64,000 nucleotides of DNA from Takashimella koratensis (GCA_003116875.1 BCKT01000001.1:2041486-2105485), one strand, 5' to 3'; counted from the first letter of the stretch, positions 24,934 through 36,985 are shown. The notes: a model not told the origin generated them from the sequence alone. Program-made: numbers and translations.

Positions 24934-27870
24934 TTCCTAAACCTGTCGAATCATTGCCTCGCAGAGGTATCACAGCCCCCACACTCACCATTGATACTCG
25001 GCGTCGACGATTTGCATTGGCAAATTCCTCTGTGCCGCTTTCTCGCGACAAATTATGAGTGCCTCTTGCTCGTCCCTCGATTTCTCGTGCATGCGTCTGT
25101 GAGGCAGGTCAAGTTCGTTAGCCCCTATCTTTAGCTGTCTTTCCTTCCACCCATATCTACTCCTCTTCCATCCAGAGAACGCAACTCTGCCCTTCTCTCT
25201 CCTTCGTCACCTGTACTCACGCTTGCTCCTGTGGACCCTGACCCGATTTCGCAAAGATCCGCTTTGGCATAATCTCTTTCGCAAGAGGACCTCTTGCCGC
25301 TATTCCAGGTACTTCAGGCTGTGACCCACTTGGTCCTACACCAGCCAGCAACATGGACAGATCTGCACCTGCGAATTCCCCAGTGGTGATCACTCCTGTT
25401 GACCCATTCTTCGTTCCACTTCCACCCCCTGCACCACCGCTGACAGACACTTGCCCTGCTCCGCCTGGTGCGCCCAGTCCCAAACCCAGCTGGAGACCTG
25501 TCTGCCTCGGCGTGTTCCCAGGTACCGCCATACCAGGGGGTTGGTGCTGCGATGCGCCGGACAGTAACGCCGCTGTCGCCTGTTTCTCCTGCCACTCTCG
25601 AATATCGATGGGAGTGAGTGAATCGCAGATGATTGTGCCCAAGTCGGACCCGCGATCAGCCTCGACAATCACCCAGTCGCCGTTGGAGATGAGGAGAGTC
25701 GGGTCCGGGCAGTAGAAGACGTCTCGACGCCCAGCCTTGAATGCGACAATGTATAGTGGGGCTGTAGGGGGTAGGGCAGCGAGGGGGATGCCCTTGCCGA
25801 GGTCCGCGAGGGAAAGGGAAGAGAAGGAGGGGGAGGTCGGGTGGCCAGGTGAGCCGGGGACAGGTGGGTACCCGCCATACAACTGCTGTTGCGGCATCGG
25901 CGGGGAACCAGAGGCAGGACCAAAGCCGCCATAGGGGTATCCGGATGGAGGCGGGTACGGGGGCCGTTGCTGCGGTGGCTGCTGCTGCTGAGGAGGAGGG
26001 TAGTACCCGTACCCACCTGGACCAGGAGGACCAGGAGGACCAGGCGGACCAGGCGGTGGCCGTCCAAAAAGACCTCCTGCGGACGCAGGGGATCCAGCGA
26101 GAGGAGGGGAAAACGGTCCCGGTCGGCCGGCATCGGGTCGGAACCCCGGGTTCCTAGGATCGAAGTTCATCGTTCCGATCGCGCCGGGACCACCAGGTCC
26201 ACCGGGTCCACCCACACCACTGGGTCCGCCGGGACCACCACCCATGAGTCCGATCCCAGGCATTCCCGGTCCTCGTGCTGGTGGCGATCCAATCGGTCCC
26301 ATTCCACCACCGACTCCACCCATCCCCATTCCCAGCCCGAGCGGATCGCGGCCTCGGTCAGGGCTCGGTCCCGCGCCGATCTCACCAAACGCCGATGCAG
26401 CACGAGCACGAGCAGGAGAAGGGTGGCTCTTGTTCTCGATGCTGAATCGACCTTGACCCGAACTGCTGCTCTCCCCCGAGGGACCGCGCTCGCGCTGCGA
26501 CTCCCCGTGATCTGCTCGCCCGCGAGCAATCGGGATCGCGAACGGGTCGCCGGTGTTCGAAGGCCGAGGTAGCTCGTTCGACGCTCGAGGTAGCGAGCCG
26601 GTCCCGTTGCCTGTGACGCCGCTCATGAATGACGGGCTGTCGTTGGCACCGCCGAGGGGGTTGAAGATGGGTAAGGAGGACGCGTGTTGCGATGCGGACT
26701 TAGGCTTGGAAGCCGCGCCTCCTCCAGGTCGGGAAGAATCGATGTGAAGGCTCAGCGCGTTCCCAAGTCGTTCGGGAAGCAGCTCCTCGTCGGTGAACCC
26801 AAGAGGTCCGAGTCCCCGTCGAGGCGCTGACGCCAAAGACGACATGCCAGAGCCGAGCTCGTTGAAGTTGAAGCGTCTCCCTCCGGGTCCTCCAATGACT
26901 GAAACACTGTGACGGCGACTTGAAGACCCCGAGCGTCCGCCGTTCGCATCCTCGAGACCTCCTCCTCCAGGGAATCCTGCATGGCCCCCGAGTGCCGTGG
27001 CGAGAGACGACGACAGCGCCGAGGTCGCCGATGGTGATGCCCACGGTCTCGAACCGAATCCCGTCTCAGGAGGCGACCGGAATCTCCCACCGCCTGCTGC
27101 TGGCGCGGGCGCAAACGCGTCATCTTGGTTGTAGATGGACATGCCGTGAGAGAAGGGCGACATGTTGCTGTCCTTTACGCGCCAGTCGAGATGCTTGAAC
27201 GGGTCAGTGTCGAGAGCCGACATGGGTGCGAGGAAACTCCGGTCGGGGCGAACACCAGTCGCGAGGGACTGGCTGCGACTGCGAGAGACGTTGTCCGCGC
27301 GCGGAGGCGAGTGGTGTGCGGGAGGCATGGGGTCGGGCGAGATGGACGGTGATGAGCTCGGAGAGAAGGTGGGGAACGGAGACGAGGTGCGAGATGGATG
27401 CTCTTCCACATGAGCAGACAGGGTTCGAGCGAGTTGCGGGATGGCTGTCTGGGTGGGGTAGGTCAGTAAACGCTGACAGAACAAGGTTTGTATCTCGAGC
27501 AGGATTTGCTCACTCTTGGAACCGTCTCCCCTGAAAAACTGCTCGCTCTTGTTGCTGTACCACCAGCGACCCCCAATGATGTCCCAAACCGATTGGGCGT
27601 TCGCGATCCTCCAATCACTCCAAAGTCTCCCCCGTTTGAACCAGTGCCCGCTGGACTGCCTCTGCCCGAAGTAGGTGTCGACTGCAGGCTGCCGTTCCCA
27701 GGGTTCGGCAGCCGGTCACCCGGCGGTTGAGACGTCGCACGACCTTTGTTCGTGGAACCGAGGTAAGGGTATGACGTTGACAACGTTGACGCGCGGTGGG
27801 GTGATGGGCGGACGGCTGATGAGATTGCCGGCGCGCCCCGAGATGGCGACGATGGATGCTGAGTGCCCAT
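24559..27870 (-). CDS. PSP1 C-terminal domain protein
   Basis: Large protein with the PSP1 C-terminal domain, named for yeast Psp1, a high-copy suppressor of DNA polymerase alpha mutations; the biochemical role is unclear. Six exons, 27870-27514, 27448-25221, 25096-24989, 24868-24781, 24666-24633 and 24572-24559, give about 942 residues. The first ~680 are disordered: Ser/Pro-rich, then a Gly/Pro tract with GGPGGP-type repeats, then a Pro/Gln/Tyr tract. The domain begins at about 685: PLYIVAFKAGRRDVFYCPD, SNGDWVIVEADRGSDLGTII, and in later exons HEKSRDEQEALIICREKA, LPMQIVDAEYQWDRRKLTFYF, FRELTKENFRIFKSRIWM, which is the usual end. Exon 6 only adds the last few residues and is the least certain. 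Confidence 0.88.
24889..24929 (+). repeat. (CT)n microsatellite inside an intron
   Basis: About 40 nt of CT dinucleotides within the intron between exons 3 and 4 of the PSP1-domain gene; in the gene's sense it reads as GA. Confidence 0.9.
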
Positions 27871-29473
27871 CGAGTAGTGCGAGGGCTGAGTCGAGAAGAG
27901 GAAGGGTTGAAGGACAGAGCAAGAGTTCAGCGAGGGCAGAAATGATGGGCAGTTCCCAGATGGGCGAGCTTACCGACTTGTGGGGGCGTTCGATGATCAA
28001 TTCAGTCGTTCAGGAAAATGAGACAATTCGCCTCCCCGATTGGTACGATGTGAGAGGCAAACTCTACACCGTGTTCGTAGATCGGCCCGGTCTGAGCGAT
28101 CTAGAGAACGCGAACGGGACGGTCGGCGATCAAGTGGAAGGAGGTTGGGTGAGATGTTGAGAAGGAAGGGGTTGTTGGCCGACGGGTGATGAGATGGGTC
28201 GTCGGCGGTCGGTGGTTGGTGGTTGGTGTGTCGGAGGCAAACTGAAAATCAGGTCGAAATTAGGGCGGGCTGATGGGTGATTGTGTTTACCGGACGGTAC
28301 CGGTCTGCTGCTCGAGGATGAGGAGGGAGTGGGACGAGCAGAGATGGTCGATGGTCGGTTGACCTGATGAGATCTGGGATGATCAGGTGGGGTTGGAGTT
28401 GGTTTGAATAGGAGCGGCGGTGGCAAGGGGCCAAGCAAGATGTACGACGTCGAGTCTGTCGGTGAGTTCCGGTAAACGATGTCGCTGTGGAAGAGGGGAG
28501 GTAGGGAACGGTTGTCGTGTGGGCGGGTGGGCGTCAAGGAAGAAGGAGAGGGACCGTGTCGTCTCGTACAGTGTAGTGAAATGTAGTGTAGTGTAGTGTA
28601 TCTAGCGATGTGTAAAGTCTTGCTTGGTCTATGAGAGAGAGTGAGGAGGGAAGAGAGGGAGGAGGGATGGGAGGATGAAAAGTGGAGAGGGAGTGGGAAT
28701 GAGAATGAGAGTGACGACGAGGTGGGAGATGATTGGGACCAAGGCAGGGAGGGAGCGAGTACCGGATGAGTCGGGTGACAAGGGACGTCTAGAGCCGAGA
28801 ACAAGGTGGGTTGTGGGTCGGTGGTGTGGTCGGTGGTTGTGAATGAGGTGGTGGTCAGATGACTGTCGGTTTGGTAAGAGGCGGTAATGGCAGCCCTCGT
28901 TTGGGATCAATTTTATTACTGTCCACTCCCCCCCTCCGCCCACAGTTGCGTCTGCCCCTGGGGTCACGCGAGGGCCCCAGGTCATAGCCGGAGGACAGAT
29001 CTTAAGTGGGGGGAACACACCCAGAAGCTTATCCCACATAGCCTTGGATCTAGATGTGGCACTTTTTCTCCGGTCTTACGGCAATCACCAACAGCTAGCA
29101 ACGACCGTAAAGGCCATACCTGGATTGCTGGAGCCATCACCAGAACATGCAGATTGTACACTCGTCCACCTTGAAGGTACCATGCAGCACAGAGCTCTCG
29201 CAGCTTAGCAAGAACCAAGCTTTACCCCGCACGACAACACGAGTGAACTGCGTGAGAACCAGGGCAAGGGCGAAGAACCATTCATCATTGCCCGAATTTG
29301 CCACCCTTGGCCAGACTGTGTACGGTGTTAGCCGATCCACACGACGATTGCGTGTTCGGCCCATTTCTTAATTCCAATTCCTAAACCAATTCCAAATCCT
29401 AATCCCATTCCTTCCCTTTCCTAATCCCGCTCACCTCCTCACCCTCCATCCCACCTCGACTGCGTTGATTCTC

Positions 29474-29511
<38 letters not shown>

Positions 29512-29775
29512 ACCACCTCGTCTCGTCCCTCCTCAGCTTGACCAGGGCCAAGCACGGCCAGTCTCGTTTCTCAGCGTCTTCGTCCACCCCCGTCTCGTTT
29601 TCTTTTATCTCCACCTGTCCATCCCAGGTGCCCGACAACTTTCCGCCCCTTTGTTCCCGCAGCCCAATTGCGTCGCCTTGAAATTGGCCACCGCGTTTGG
29701 GTCTGACTCGGACCACATCATCATCTCCCACTCTCCTTCTCCATTCCTTCCCTTCAACAACACCCGTCCACGAGC
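27871..29775. promoter_or_regulatory. Long divergent region PSP1-domain gene/NBR1
   Basis: 1.9 kb between divergent starts. The left half (28.1-28.8 kb) is CT-rich in the minus sense. Near 28570-28605 there is a short GTAGT-type repeat. At about 29365-29425 there are irregular AATTCC/AATCCC repeats. At 29478-29508 lies a CT microsatellite before the NBR1 start. The open frames here look like random reading of simple sequence. Confidence 0.5.
29478..29508 (+). repeat. (CT)n microsatellite upstream of NBR1
   Basis: About 30 nt of CT dinucleotides, about 270 bp before the NBR1 ATG. Confidence 0.9.
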
Positions 29776-32700
29776 ATGTTCGTGATCAGGGCGACCCTGC
29801 GGGACGAGACCCGCCGAATCAACATTGAAGGCAAGGGCTTCCCACCCTACGATGAGGTCCAGCAAAAGGTGCGTCCAGTGTTGCTTATCTGTCCCTCGGC
29901 GCCTAATCGCCTGCACCGTTCAATCCCAACCCATCATCACCTCGACTTCGCTACCATCATATCCAACCTCGTGCTCCTCACCCTTGGCTGTCTACATTCA
30001 CTCTCCCAAGATGCTTATGCTTACTACCTCACCCGTTCCAGCTCCGCATCGTGTTCAACCTCCCCTCCACTGCTCACACCTTCTGGGCAAACGTCCTTCT
30101 ATTCCCCGACGACGCGCAGCTGGCTCGGATCAAGTTCAAGCAGCACGTCTGCGACGCAGCCGAGTAGGTGATATAGGCTTCTCCATACCTTTCTTCCCAC
30201 GTCTCTTGCACCTTATTCCACGCACCACTCTCTTTGTCCAATCACACACACCTTGCCGTGTCCTCGAAGCCATGGGGTGGCGTGGAGGGTATGGTCATCG
30301 GTCATCCAGTGGCAACGTGGAGCAACGGATTCAAATCCAATTCTGGCCCTCTTACCATGCACGCGCTGACGCATCGCCTCTCTCTAACTCTAACACAGAT
30401 ACGCGGCCGCCCAAAAGCCCTTCCGCAGCGTCCCACTCACTGCGCCCGCCCTCGTCTTCACAGTCCTCTTGTCTTCCGACCCCCGCCTCGACTCGATCCA
30501 CAACTACCACCGCGCCAACACACTCGAGTCCAAGGCCGGCGACCTCGCGATCAACATCTCGTCCATTGAAGACAAGCTCACCGAAAAGGTCACGCTCATC
30601 ACCGCGCTCGAGGAGAAGCTCTTCGCGTGCACCGCGGACGACGACGAGCTCGGCGTCCAGTTCTGGACCGCTCGTGTGACCGAGAAAAGAGAGGACGCTG
30701 GGTCTATCGAGAAGGAGCTAGCTCGTTGCCGTGCCGAATTCCTGGCCATCAACGACGAGCTTGAGCGTCCCGACAGGCTCACTAAGCGTACCTTGCGCCA
30801 ACTCTCGCTCGCAGAGGAGAAAGACGAACAAGTTCGGGCTAGCGAAACCCGTGACGAGCTCGAGGCCTGGCGCCTTTCTATCGAAGACGATCCGAGCCCC
30901 TTCCCTCCTCTTGACCAGGTTTTCGCCACGCAGGCTACGGCCAGGCGCGCTCCGTCTTCGTCTTTCCGCCCGCACAGCCAAGGTGCTTTCTACGCTCGCG
31001 CAGAGCAACTTCGCCAGCTCTTGGAACGCTGCGATCCGGCCGCTTCCAACTCTTCGCCACAAGCACCGACCGAGGCTACAGCGGCTGCTTCAACCTCACA
31101 AGCCGATGACCGCTACAAGCCGCAGTTCGACACGAAGGTTGACATGTCACTTCCCCCGCTTCCACCCAAGGGCACTGTTTTCAGCGCAAACCCCATTATG
31201 CAGTCGCGCATGGAACACCTCCGTAGTCTCCTCGATAGGACTGGCTCCCCTACCACTGCTCCTTCGGAGCAGCCCGAACACCTCACCGGGCCGTCTTCCT
31301 CTGCCATCCCTGTACCAGAGTCTGCCGTCCGATCCACCCTCCTGGAAGACATTCGCTCCCACGCGGAGGTCAACTCTGAAGCTGATGGGGAAGCTGAGCT
31401 CGCAGAGGAGCCTGCCGCCAACGCCCGTGGCCATTCGGGCCCAACATACCCGGGTGGTTTCCCCACCTTCGGCGTGAGCAACTCGCTTTACCCTCTTCGA
31501 GCCGACCTGAACGAGACGCGGGCGGAGATTTCGGCCAAGTTCAACACTTTCCTCAAGGATCAAGTTGGTCAACTCAACCGCTCCATCACCGACGCTCTCA
31601 ACGCCGCGTCAACTGCCTCCGCTGCTGCTATCACCACCGGCATCAGCCGTGCGACGGGAGTCAACGACGACAAGAAGGACCTCCCTGCGGTCCCGATCGT
31701 CACCACGGCGACCGAGACCAAGGTCGAGGTCGGCTCGCAGACTGTGCCCGAGCCTGAGCAGGAGCGCCCCATCCCTGGCGCATTTGTGCAGACACCGACT
31801 TTGTCGCAGACTCCTCCGGCTTCCACCCGCTCGGCCACCCGTCACGGGCGAGACCACCACAAGGGCGGATATAGGCACAAGCACATCTCCTGCGATGGCT
31901 GCAACACTGGTATCCGAGGCATGCGCTACAAGTGTGAAGTAAGTTGAACGGCTGCTTTGGGATTTCAGATCTCAGCTGACTCATCTCTGCAGCAATGCCC
32001 CGACTACGACCTGTGTGGCTCTTGCTTGCCGCTCCTGCACACGGGCGAGCTCCACCCGTCGACGCACACATTCCGTGCCATGCTCCACCGCGGTCTTGAA
32101 GACCGCGTGAAGCTACGCAATTACGGCGACGAGGTCTCCCCGACAGAGCCCGAGCTCCGCCACCCGGCGCGCTGCGACCTCTGCTCGCAGACCATCATCG
32201 GCATCCGCTGGAAGTGCCTCAACTGCCCCGACTGGGACGCGTGCAACACCTGCGCCGTCACCGTCTCGGGCACGCACCCAGGCCACAGTTTCGTCAAGCT
32301 CCACTCCGCCGCCGACTACGTCAACAGCGCCGCACGCGACTCGAGGGACAATGTCGCCCACCCCTCGATCATCTGCGACGGGTGCGACAAGCCCCTCCGC
32401 GGTGTCCGTTACAAGTGCATGCACCCTGACTGCCCAGACTACGATCTGTGTGAGAAGTGCGAGTCGGCTCCGTTCCCGACTCACTCGGCGAGCCACCCGA
32501 TGCTCAAAATCAAGACCCCGCTCCGCGTCGACGTGCAAGCGAGTAGCATCGACCCCCCCTTGGGCCAGCTCGGAAACTTTGCCGCCCCGCCGCCGCGCCC
32601 ATCCATGGGTATCAGTCGCCTCCCCGCACCCCGCGGGCGCATGCACCCGCCCGTCCCGCCACCGGCGTCTTGCCCGCCTCCGCCCCCGCCCCTCGGCATG

Positions 32701-34408
32701 TCCAACATCAGCGGCTCGGTCGTCGACTCGTACTCGTACAAGCCGCCCCCGATCGCTTACTGGCAGCCAAGGCCGGGATCGAGTCTGCCCCTTCCCCCTC
32801 CTCCCCCGCCATTCTTGGCCCCGCCTCCTTGCCCTTTCCCTATGAAGAGCGAGGCGGACAAGTCCAAGGACAAGTCGGTTCCACCCCGGCCTTTTGCCCC
32901 GCCTCCGAGGTTTGCTGCGGCTGAAGCTCACAAGCAACACTCGCACGGCTTCTGCGGATTTGCTCCCCCAAGCGGCCCTCCAAGCTGGTACGACCCTTTG
33001 TACATCCCTGCCTCGCGCCCCGGGGTGCCGAGCGCCGCCCCACCTCCGCCGCCACCCCCGCCTCGCCCCGAGACGGCATCCTCCCGCAATTTTGTGGACC
33101 AAGACGAAGAGCCGGCCCCGGCTGCGCTCGCCAAGCCTATTGCCCCGGACAACCGATCGCCCGAGGAGTCGACCGAGTCGGTCATCGCGGCCATGTCGGG
33201 TCTGACCATTGCCGGTAGCATCATCGTCCCCAATGAGGATGTTCCTTCGCCCTCCAGCAAGGCGGAGGATAAGGAGGAGGAGGATGAAGAAGACGGATAC
33301 GATACTGCTGTTGAGAGCCAGCTCAGGGCCGTTCTTGCGGGCGCCACCCCTGTCTCCGTGGTGCCCACGTCCAAGGACAAGGGGAAAGCCAGGGAGGAGA
33401 ACGTCTCGTTCGTCTCGGATCTCACCAAGGGATTCCAGCAGCGCCAACTCTCGGGCGGGGCTGGTACCTCGCTCGAGCAACCTGCTCTTGATCACGCCCT
33501 GGGCAACATCCTTGCCGCCCTTCCTGCAATCCCCAAGGACCCCGTCACGCCCCTTGACATCTTCACCAGCGTCCGCCACGTTAACATCCCGCCAGGGACC
33601 ACTCTCCCCGTCGGTACCGTATTCAACAAGACCTGGTCCGTGCAGCACTTTGCCTCGGGCTCGGAATTCGACTTCACCCGTCTCCGCTTGGTCCACAAGA
33701 GTGCCAACCGACCCCCGGTCCCAACCCAGCTCAGCCTCGAATCGTGTTACTCCACCTTGTCGTTCACCCCGGAAGAGATCAAGGAAGGTGACGTGTTCAA
33801 CGTCACTGTAGATAACATGCGGGTCCCGAACGTTCCTGGAGAGGAAATCTTTGAGCAGTGGAGGTTTGAGGACGAGAAGGGTGTCGCGTATGGCCAGCCG
33901 CTCCGCCTCAGGTAAGTTTTGCTCGATGTGAAGATTAAATCGTGGGTTTGTCGCTGACTTGATTTCCAGGTTCATGGTTGAGAGGACGTCGTCGGGAGAG
34001 AGCTCTCTCGCTTCGTCGGCTGTGATCATGCCCGCTGCATCTATGATCTCCACCCCTTCTGAGATCTCCGAAGCCGCCGCTGTCGCACTTACCGCTTCCC
34101 TCCCTTCTGCCCCTGTTGTGCCCACTGTGGCCCGCTCGGGATCTACAGACGCTATGAGTGACGTGATTACTTCGTCTGTCCCGCCCTCGACGACGGACGA
34201 TAGCGACGCAGACGACGACGACGAGCTCGTTTCCATTCGATCCTCGGCGTTCTCATTCTCCGACATCTCGGAGGCAGCCGCCCCGTCTAACGCTGTAGAA
34301 ATCGAGAGTGTGCACTCTGCTCCGCGACCGAGTCGCAGCGTTACCTCGGATGACGAGTACGACTTTGTCGATGAGTCCGAGGACGAAGAGACCGCCGATG
34401 AGCTCTAA
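29776..34408 (+). CDS. NBR1: NBR1-type selective autophagy receptor
   Basis: Five exons, 29776-29868, 30042-30163, 30399-31938, 31993-33911 and 33970-34408, give 1370 residues. A PB1-like start (FVIRATLRDETRRINI, residues 1-95, including AHTFWANVLLFPDDAQLARI) is followed by a charged helical region (about 110-215). Three ZZ fingers follow: CDGCNTGIRGMRYKCEQCPD (about 570-615), CDLCSQTIIGIRWKCLNCPD (about 640-690) and CDGCDKPLRGVRYKCMHPDC (about 710-765). After a long Pro-rich linker comes an FW (NBR1 central) domain at about 1105-1230 with PVGTVFNKTWSVQHF and EIFEQWRFEDEKG. Near the C-terminus, DDEYDFVDESEDEE (about 1352) is a strong candidate LC3/Atg8-interacting motif. Role inferred from architecture: delivering cargo to Atg8 membranes or, as with fission yeast Nbr1, to an endosomal route. 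Intron 2 (235 nt) is long for this region. Confidence 0.9.
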
Positions 34409-34954
34409 CCGATCATAGTCAGGTCATCACGACACCCCCTACGCCCACTTTGTTCAAGTGGGACATCTTTCTTTCACTTCTCTCTATTTTGTCATATCTG
34501 TGACTGCCACCACCACCCTCTGTTGCTATTCACTACTCTGCCTTCTTCCTGTTGTTTGCGATCCCCCTCGCCTTTCCCGTTGTCTATCGTCTCCACGACC
34601 GCTTATGTACACGAAGTCTGCCGTAAAGAATCGTATGCTTCGTACAGAATCAAAGAAAGACTGCTAAAGAAAATAAAACCCAAAAGCAAGACCCAACAAG
34701 TTGGAAACAACAAGTCGTTGATACTCTTTCCTCAGCTCGTTGTCCATATGACTGTTCTGTAGTAATCCTGCTCCCTCGATGGAAACGTGAATTCTCGATA
34801 TCATCATTGCAGGTGAAACTGGAACTGGAAATGGGATTATCTATAAGCCATACAACAACAAAATCGTAGTGGTTGTTGGCTGAGAAGACCTCAACATGTA
34901 CAGTATGGAAATGATAAAGCATTCCCAGTCAAGAATTGTTCAGAACTGCGGACC
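34409..34954. other. Convergent 3' intergenic region NBR1/P1
   Basis: About 0.55 kb, AT-richer than its flanks. It separates the conserved gene block from the P1-P11 array. No gene was seen. Confidence 0.5.
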
Positions 34955-35761
34955 CTATACAAATTTTGCCTCTCTTGACCATTGGGCGCTGTTGTGGGTA
35001 ATGGATGTATCGTATTTTACATCATTATTTGCCCACTCGCAACAGGAGACCAAGGATTGAATCGGTGATTTCGGTTCGGTTCTTGTAGACTTCACCGACG
35101 ATTTCTTCCAGAGTACTTGCGTCGATATAGACTTTGTCCCATCGCTGATTCCACTGCCTTCCCTACCAACGCTCCCGATACCGCCCCCGTTCCCAGACTC
35201 TTCCTCCTCCCCTTGCTCGGCAGCCGGCTCGTTCGCCCCGGTCTCTACCATGAAACCTTCAGTCCTGACCCTCTCGCCCTCGCCCTGATCCTCTCTCGCC
35301 CAAATCCGTAAGGCTTGCACCGTCTCGGCACCCGCTCCCCTGTCGTACAATTGGAAGTGAAAAGGCGTATTGAACCCGACCTCACTCCAGGCGGCACCGT
35401 TGAAGTCGGTAGTCTCAGAGAGGGCTTCATCGAGCCCTGTACGAATGCTCACCCAGTGAGGTCCGTTGAGAAAGCCCGTCACCGCGTCGTCGATCAGTGT
35501 ATGAATGCGGTTCTTTACGTAAGTGAGTAGGCGTGACCCGCTCGATGGGATATGAGAGGGTCCCGGCGTTGTGAATCCATCATTCAGGAGAGGGAGCCTG
35601 AAGAGGGTGAATTGATAGGTCCCGCCTTCGAGTGACAGGTCTGGCGCAAGTACTTCGCCTTGTCCCGTGTCCCTGGCGGTGGGTGGGGGTAAAAGAAGGA
35701 CGGTGATGTGGTCAGCGTAAGGCGAGATCACCATGGTAGGTATTGAATCGGTTTCCGACAT
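34955..35761 (-). CDS. Array protein P1, divergent putative member
   Basis: 268-residue protein I do not recognise; intronless, ATG at 35761. It resembles the other array proteins weakly: a strand-like ADHITVLLLPPP near the start, where relatives have a variant of FEPP, and TPFHFQLYDRG near residue 170, where they have FNVYV. It differs in being longer, with extra sequence (GPHWVSIRTGLDEALSE) and an acidic Glu/Gly-rich C-terminal part (AAEQGEEEESGNGGG). No signal peptide or membrane segment. It is the left-most gene of the array. Family membership is an inference from position, strand, lack of introns and the two motifs; a profile comparison would settle it. Confidence 0.6.
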   Translation of the reverse strand: MSETDSIPTMVISPYADHITVLLLPPPTARDTGQGEVLAPDLSLEGGTYQFTLFRLPLLNDGFTTPGPSHIPSSGSRLLTYVKNRIHTLIDDAVTGFLNGPHWVSIRTGLDEALSETTDFNGAAWSEVGFNTPFHFQLYDRGAGAETVQALRIWAREDQGEGERVRTEGFMVETGANEPAAEQGEEEESGNGGGIGSVGREGSGISDGTKSISTQVLWKKSSVKSTRTEPKSPIQSLVSCCEWANNDVKYDTSITHNSAQWSREAKFV

Positions 35762-36180
35762 TGTGAAACGAACACTGGTGGAAGTTTTGGAATTTGGGTA
35801 GCAATAGTGAAGTGCGGATGAAAGTTTGCGCAAGTGTAGTGAGTTGAGAGAAAGTATGCTTTGAACGCAAGGAGAAGAGGAGAGGAGGAAGGCGTACCGT
35901 GAGGACCGTAGGGACCATAGGGGCTTGATGGATTTGTCGTACACGTTCGTTACCGCACCCAAGGTCGGAAGACGAAAAGCGCCTCGCCTCAAAGGGTCAA
36001 CACCCGGCAAACCAGCTAGGTCGACCAAGCGCGGAACCCCAGACATGCACAGGCGCCACATTGCCAAGTTGAGGCGACAGCGAGCGGGGAAGTCGGTTTT
36101 GGGACCTCCTTTCTGCCACAAGGGGTTGAAGAGGTCAGTGGACTTTGAGGAGCAGGCGGAATGTCGGCGAAGAGGGCTCG

Positions 36181-36183
<3 letters not shown>

Positions 36184-36236
<53 letters not shown>
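36184..36236 (+). repeat. Poly-G tract, about 53 nt
   Basis: An uninterrupted run of G on the plus strand between P1 and P2, about 420 bp upstream of the P1 ATG. It could form G-quadruplex structure and may vary in length. Confidence 0.9.
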
Positions 36237-36237
<1 letters not shown>

Positions 36238-36538
36238 GCAAGGGATGACCAGGATGCGCAGCACTATGGATGCTCCGTGCTTGCGTGCACTCGATATCAA
36301 GCTCAGGTCAGGAGTTGAGCGTTCATGGACTGACTGAATACATGACTTGGATGTATCTGAAGAACTTTGGGGAGACAAGGAATCTGGAGATTCGTAGTTC
36401 ATGTGAAAGACTCAGAAGAGGATGTGTATCTGAGAGGCACATTTGAAGGGGTAGGAATCAACCGAGTAAAAACTGTACTGCAACGTCTGATAAACGATTG
36501 GTGTCACCCCTCAGCTCAAACACGACAGGTAACAAATG

Positions 36539-36985
36539 TCAAGTCTCTACTGCGACTGAGAAATTCACTTTGGAATTTTTAGCGACGAGTGTCTTGAATT
36601 CGTCAAGATTCCCCTGGAGCACCCATTCGGTTGAGTCGGGGGATTGCGTCAGTTCGTCGTCAATGTCGGCGCGTGTCCGGAGCGGAAGCCAGCGGCGGGA
36701 TTCCTCAATGAGATGGACGTTGAATCCGCTGATGTGGGGGTAATGCTTGCGGATGTGTTCCTTGGCAAGTTCGATCAGATCGGGTGAAGAAGAGAAGGCG
36801 AGGAGGGTGAGGGGAGCCGAGCGAATGACAGGCAGATTGGCTTGTAAGGGTGCCGAGCTCCTGGTGGATGGCTCGATGACCGCAATGAAGCAGGAGACGT
36901 CGGTCGAGACGAGAGCGGAACACTTCGTGGAATCGAAGGCGTTCTCACTGGTCTTTGCCGTTCGTCTGTGCTTGGTTTGGGACAT
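36539..36985 (-). CDS. Array protein P2
   Basis: 148-residue intronless protein of unknown function. The ATG at 36985 is chosen because the frame then starts MSQT like its relatives; the frame is open further upstream. Family features: CFIAVIEPSTRSS (variant of the FEPP block), SGFNVHLIEESRRW (variant of the FNVYV block), and the C-terminal helix STEWVLQGNLDEFKTLV, matching P3 and P4 in pattern. With P3 and P4 it forms the first subgroup; these share upstream sequence as well. Cytosolic by appearance: no signal peptide or membrane helix. Confidence 0.8.
   Translation of the reverse strand: MSQTKHRRTAKTSENAFDSTKCSALVSTDVSCFIAVIEPSTRSSAPLQANLPVIRSAPLTLLAFSSSPDLIELAKEHIRKHYPHISGFNVHLIEESRRWLPLRTRADIDDELTQSPDSTEWVLQGNLDEFKTLVAKNSKVNFSVAVET

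Noticed and set aside
28130..28804. 224-codon minus-strand frame upstream of the PSP1-domain gene
   Set aside because: Ser/Pro/His-rich translation of a CT-rich promoter; no domain and no link to the downstream frame.
30280..30360. Possible tRNA or snoRNA in the long NBR1 intron 2 (GGATTCAAATCC)
   Set aside because: Stems do not pair properly and no C/D or H/ACA boxes were convincing.
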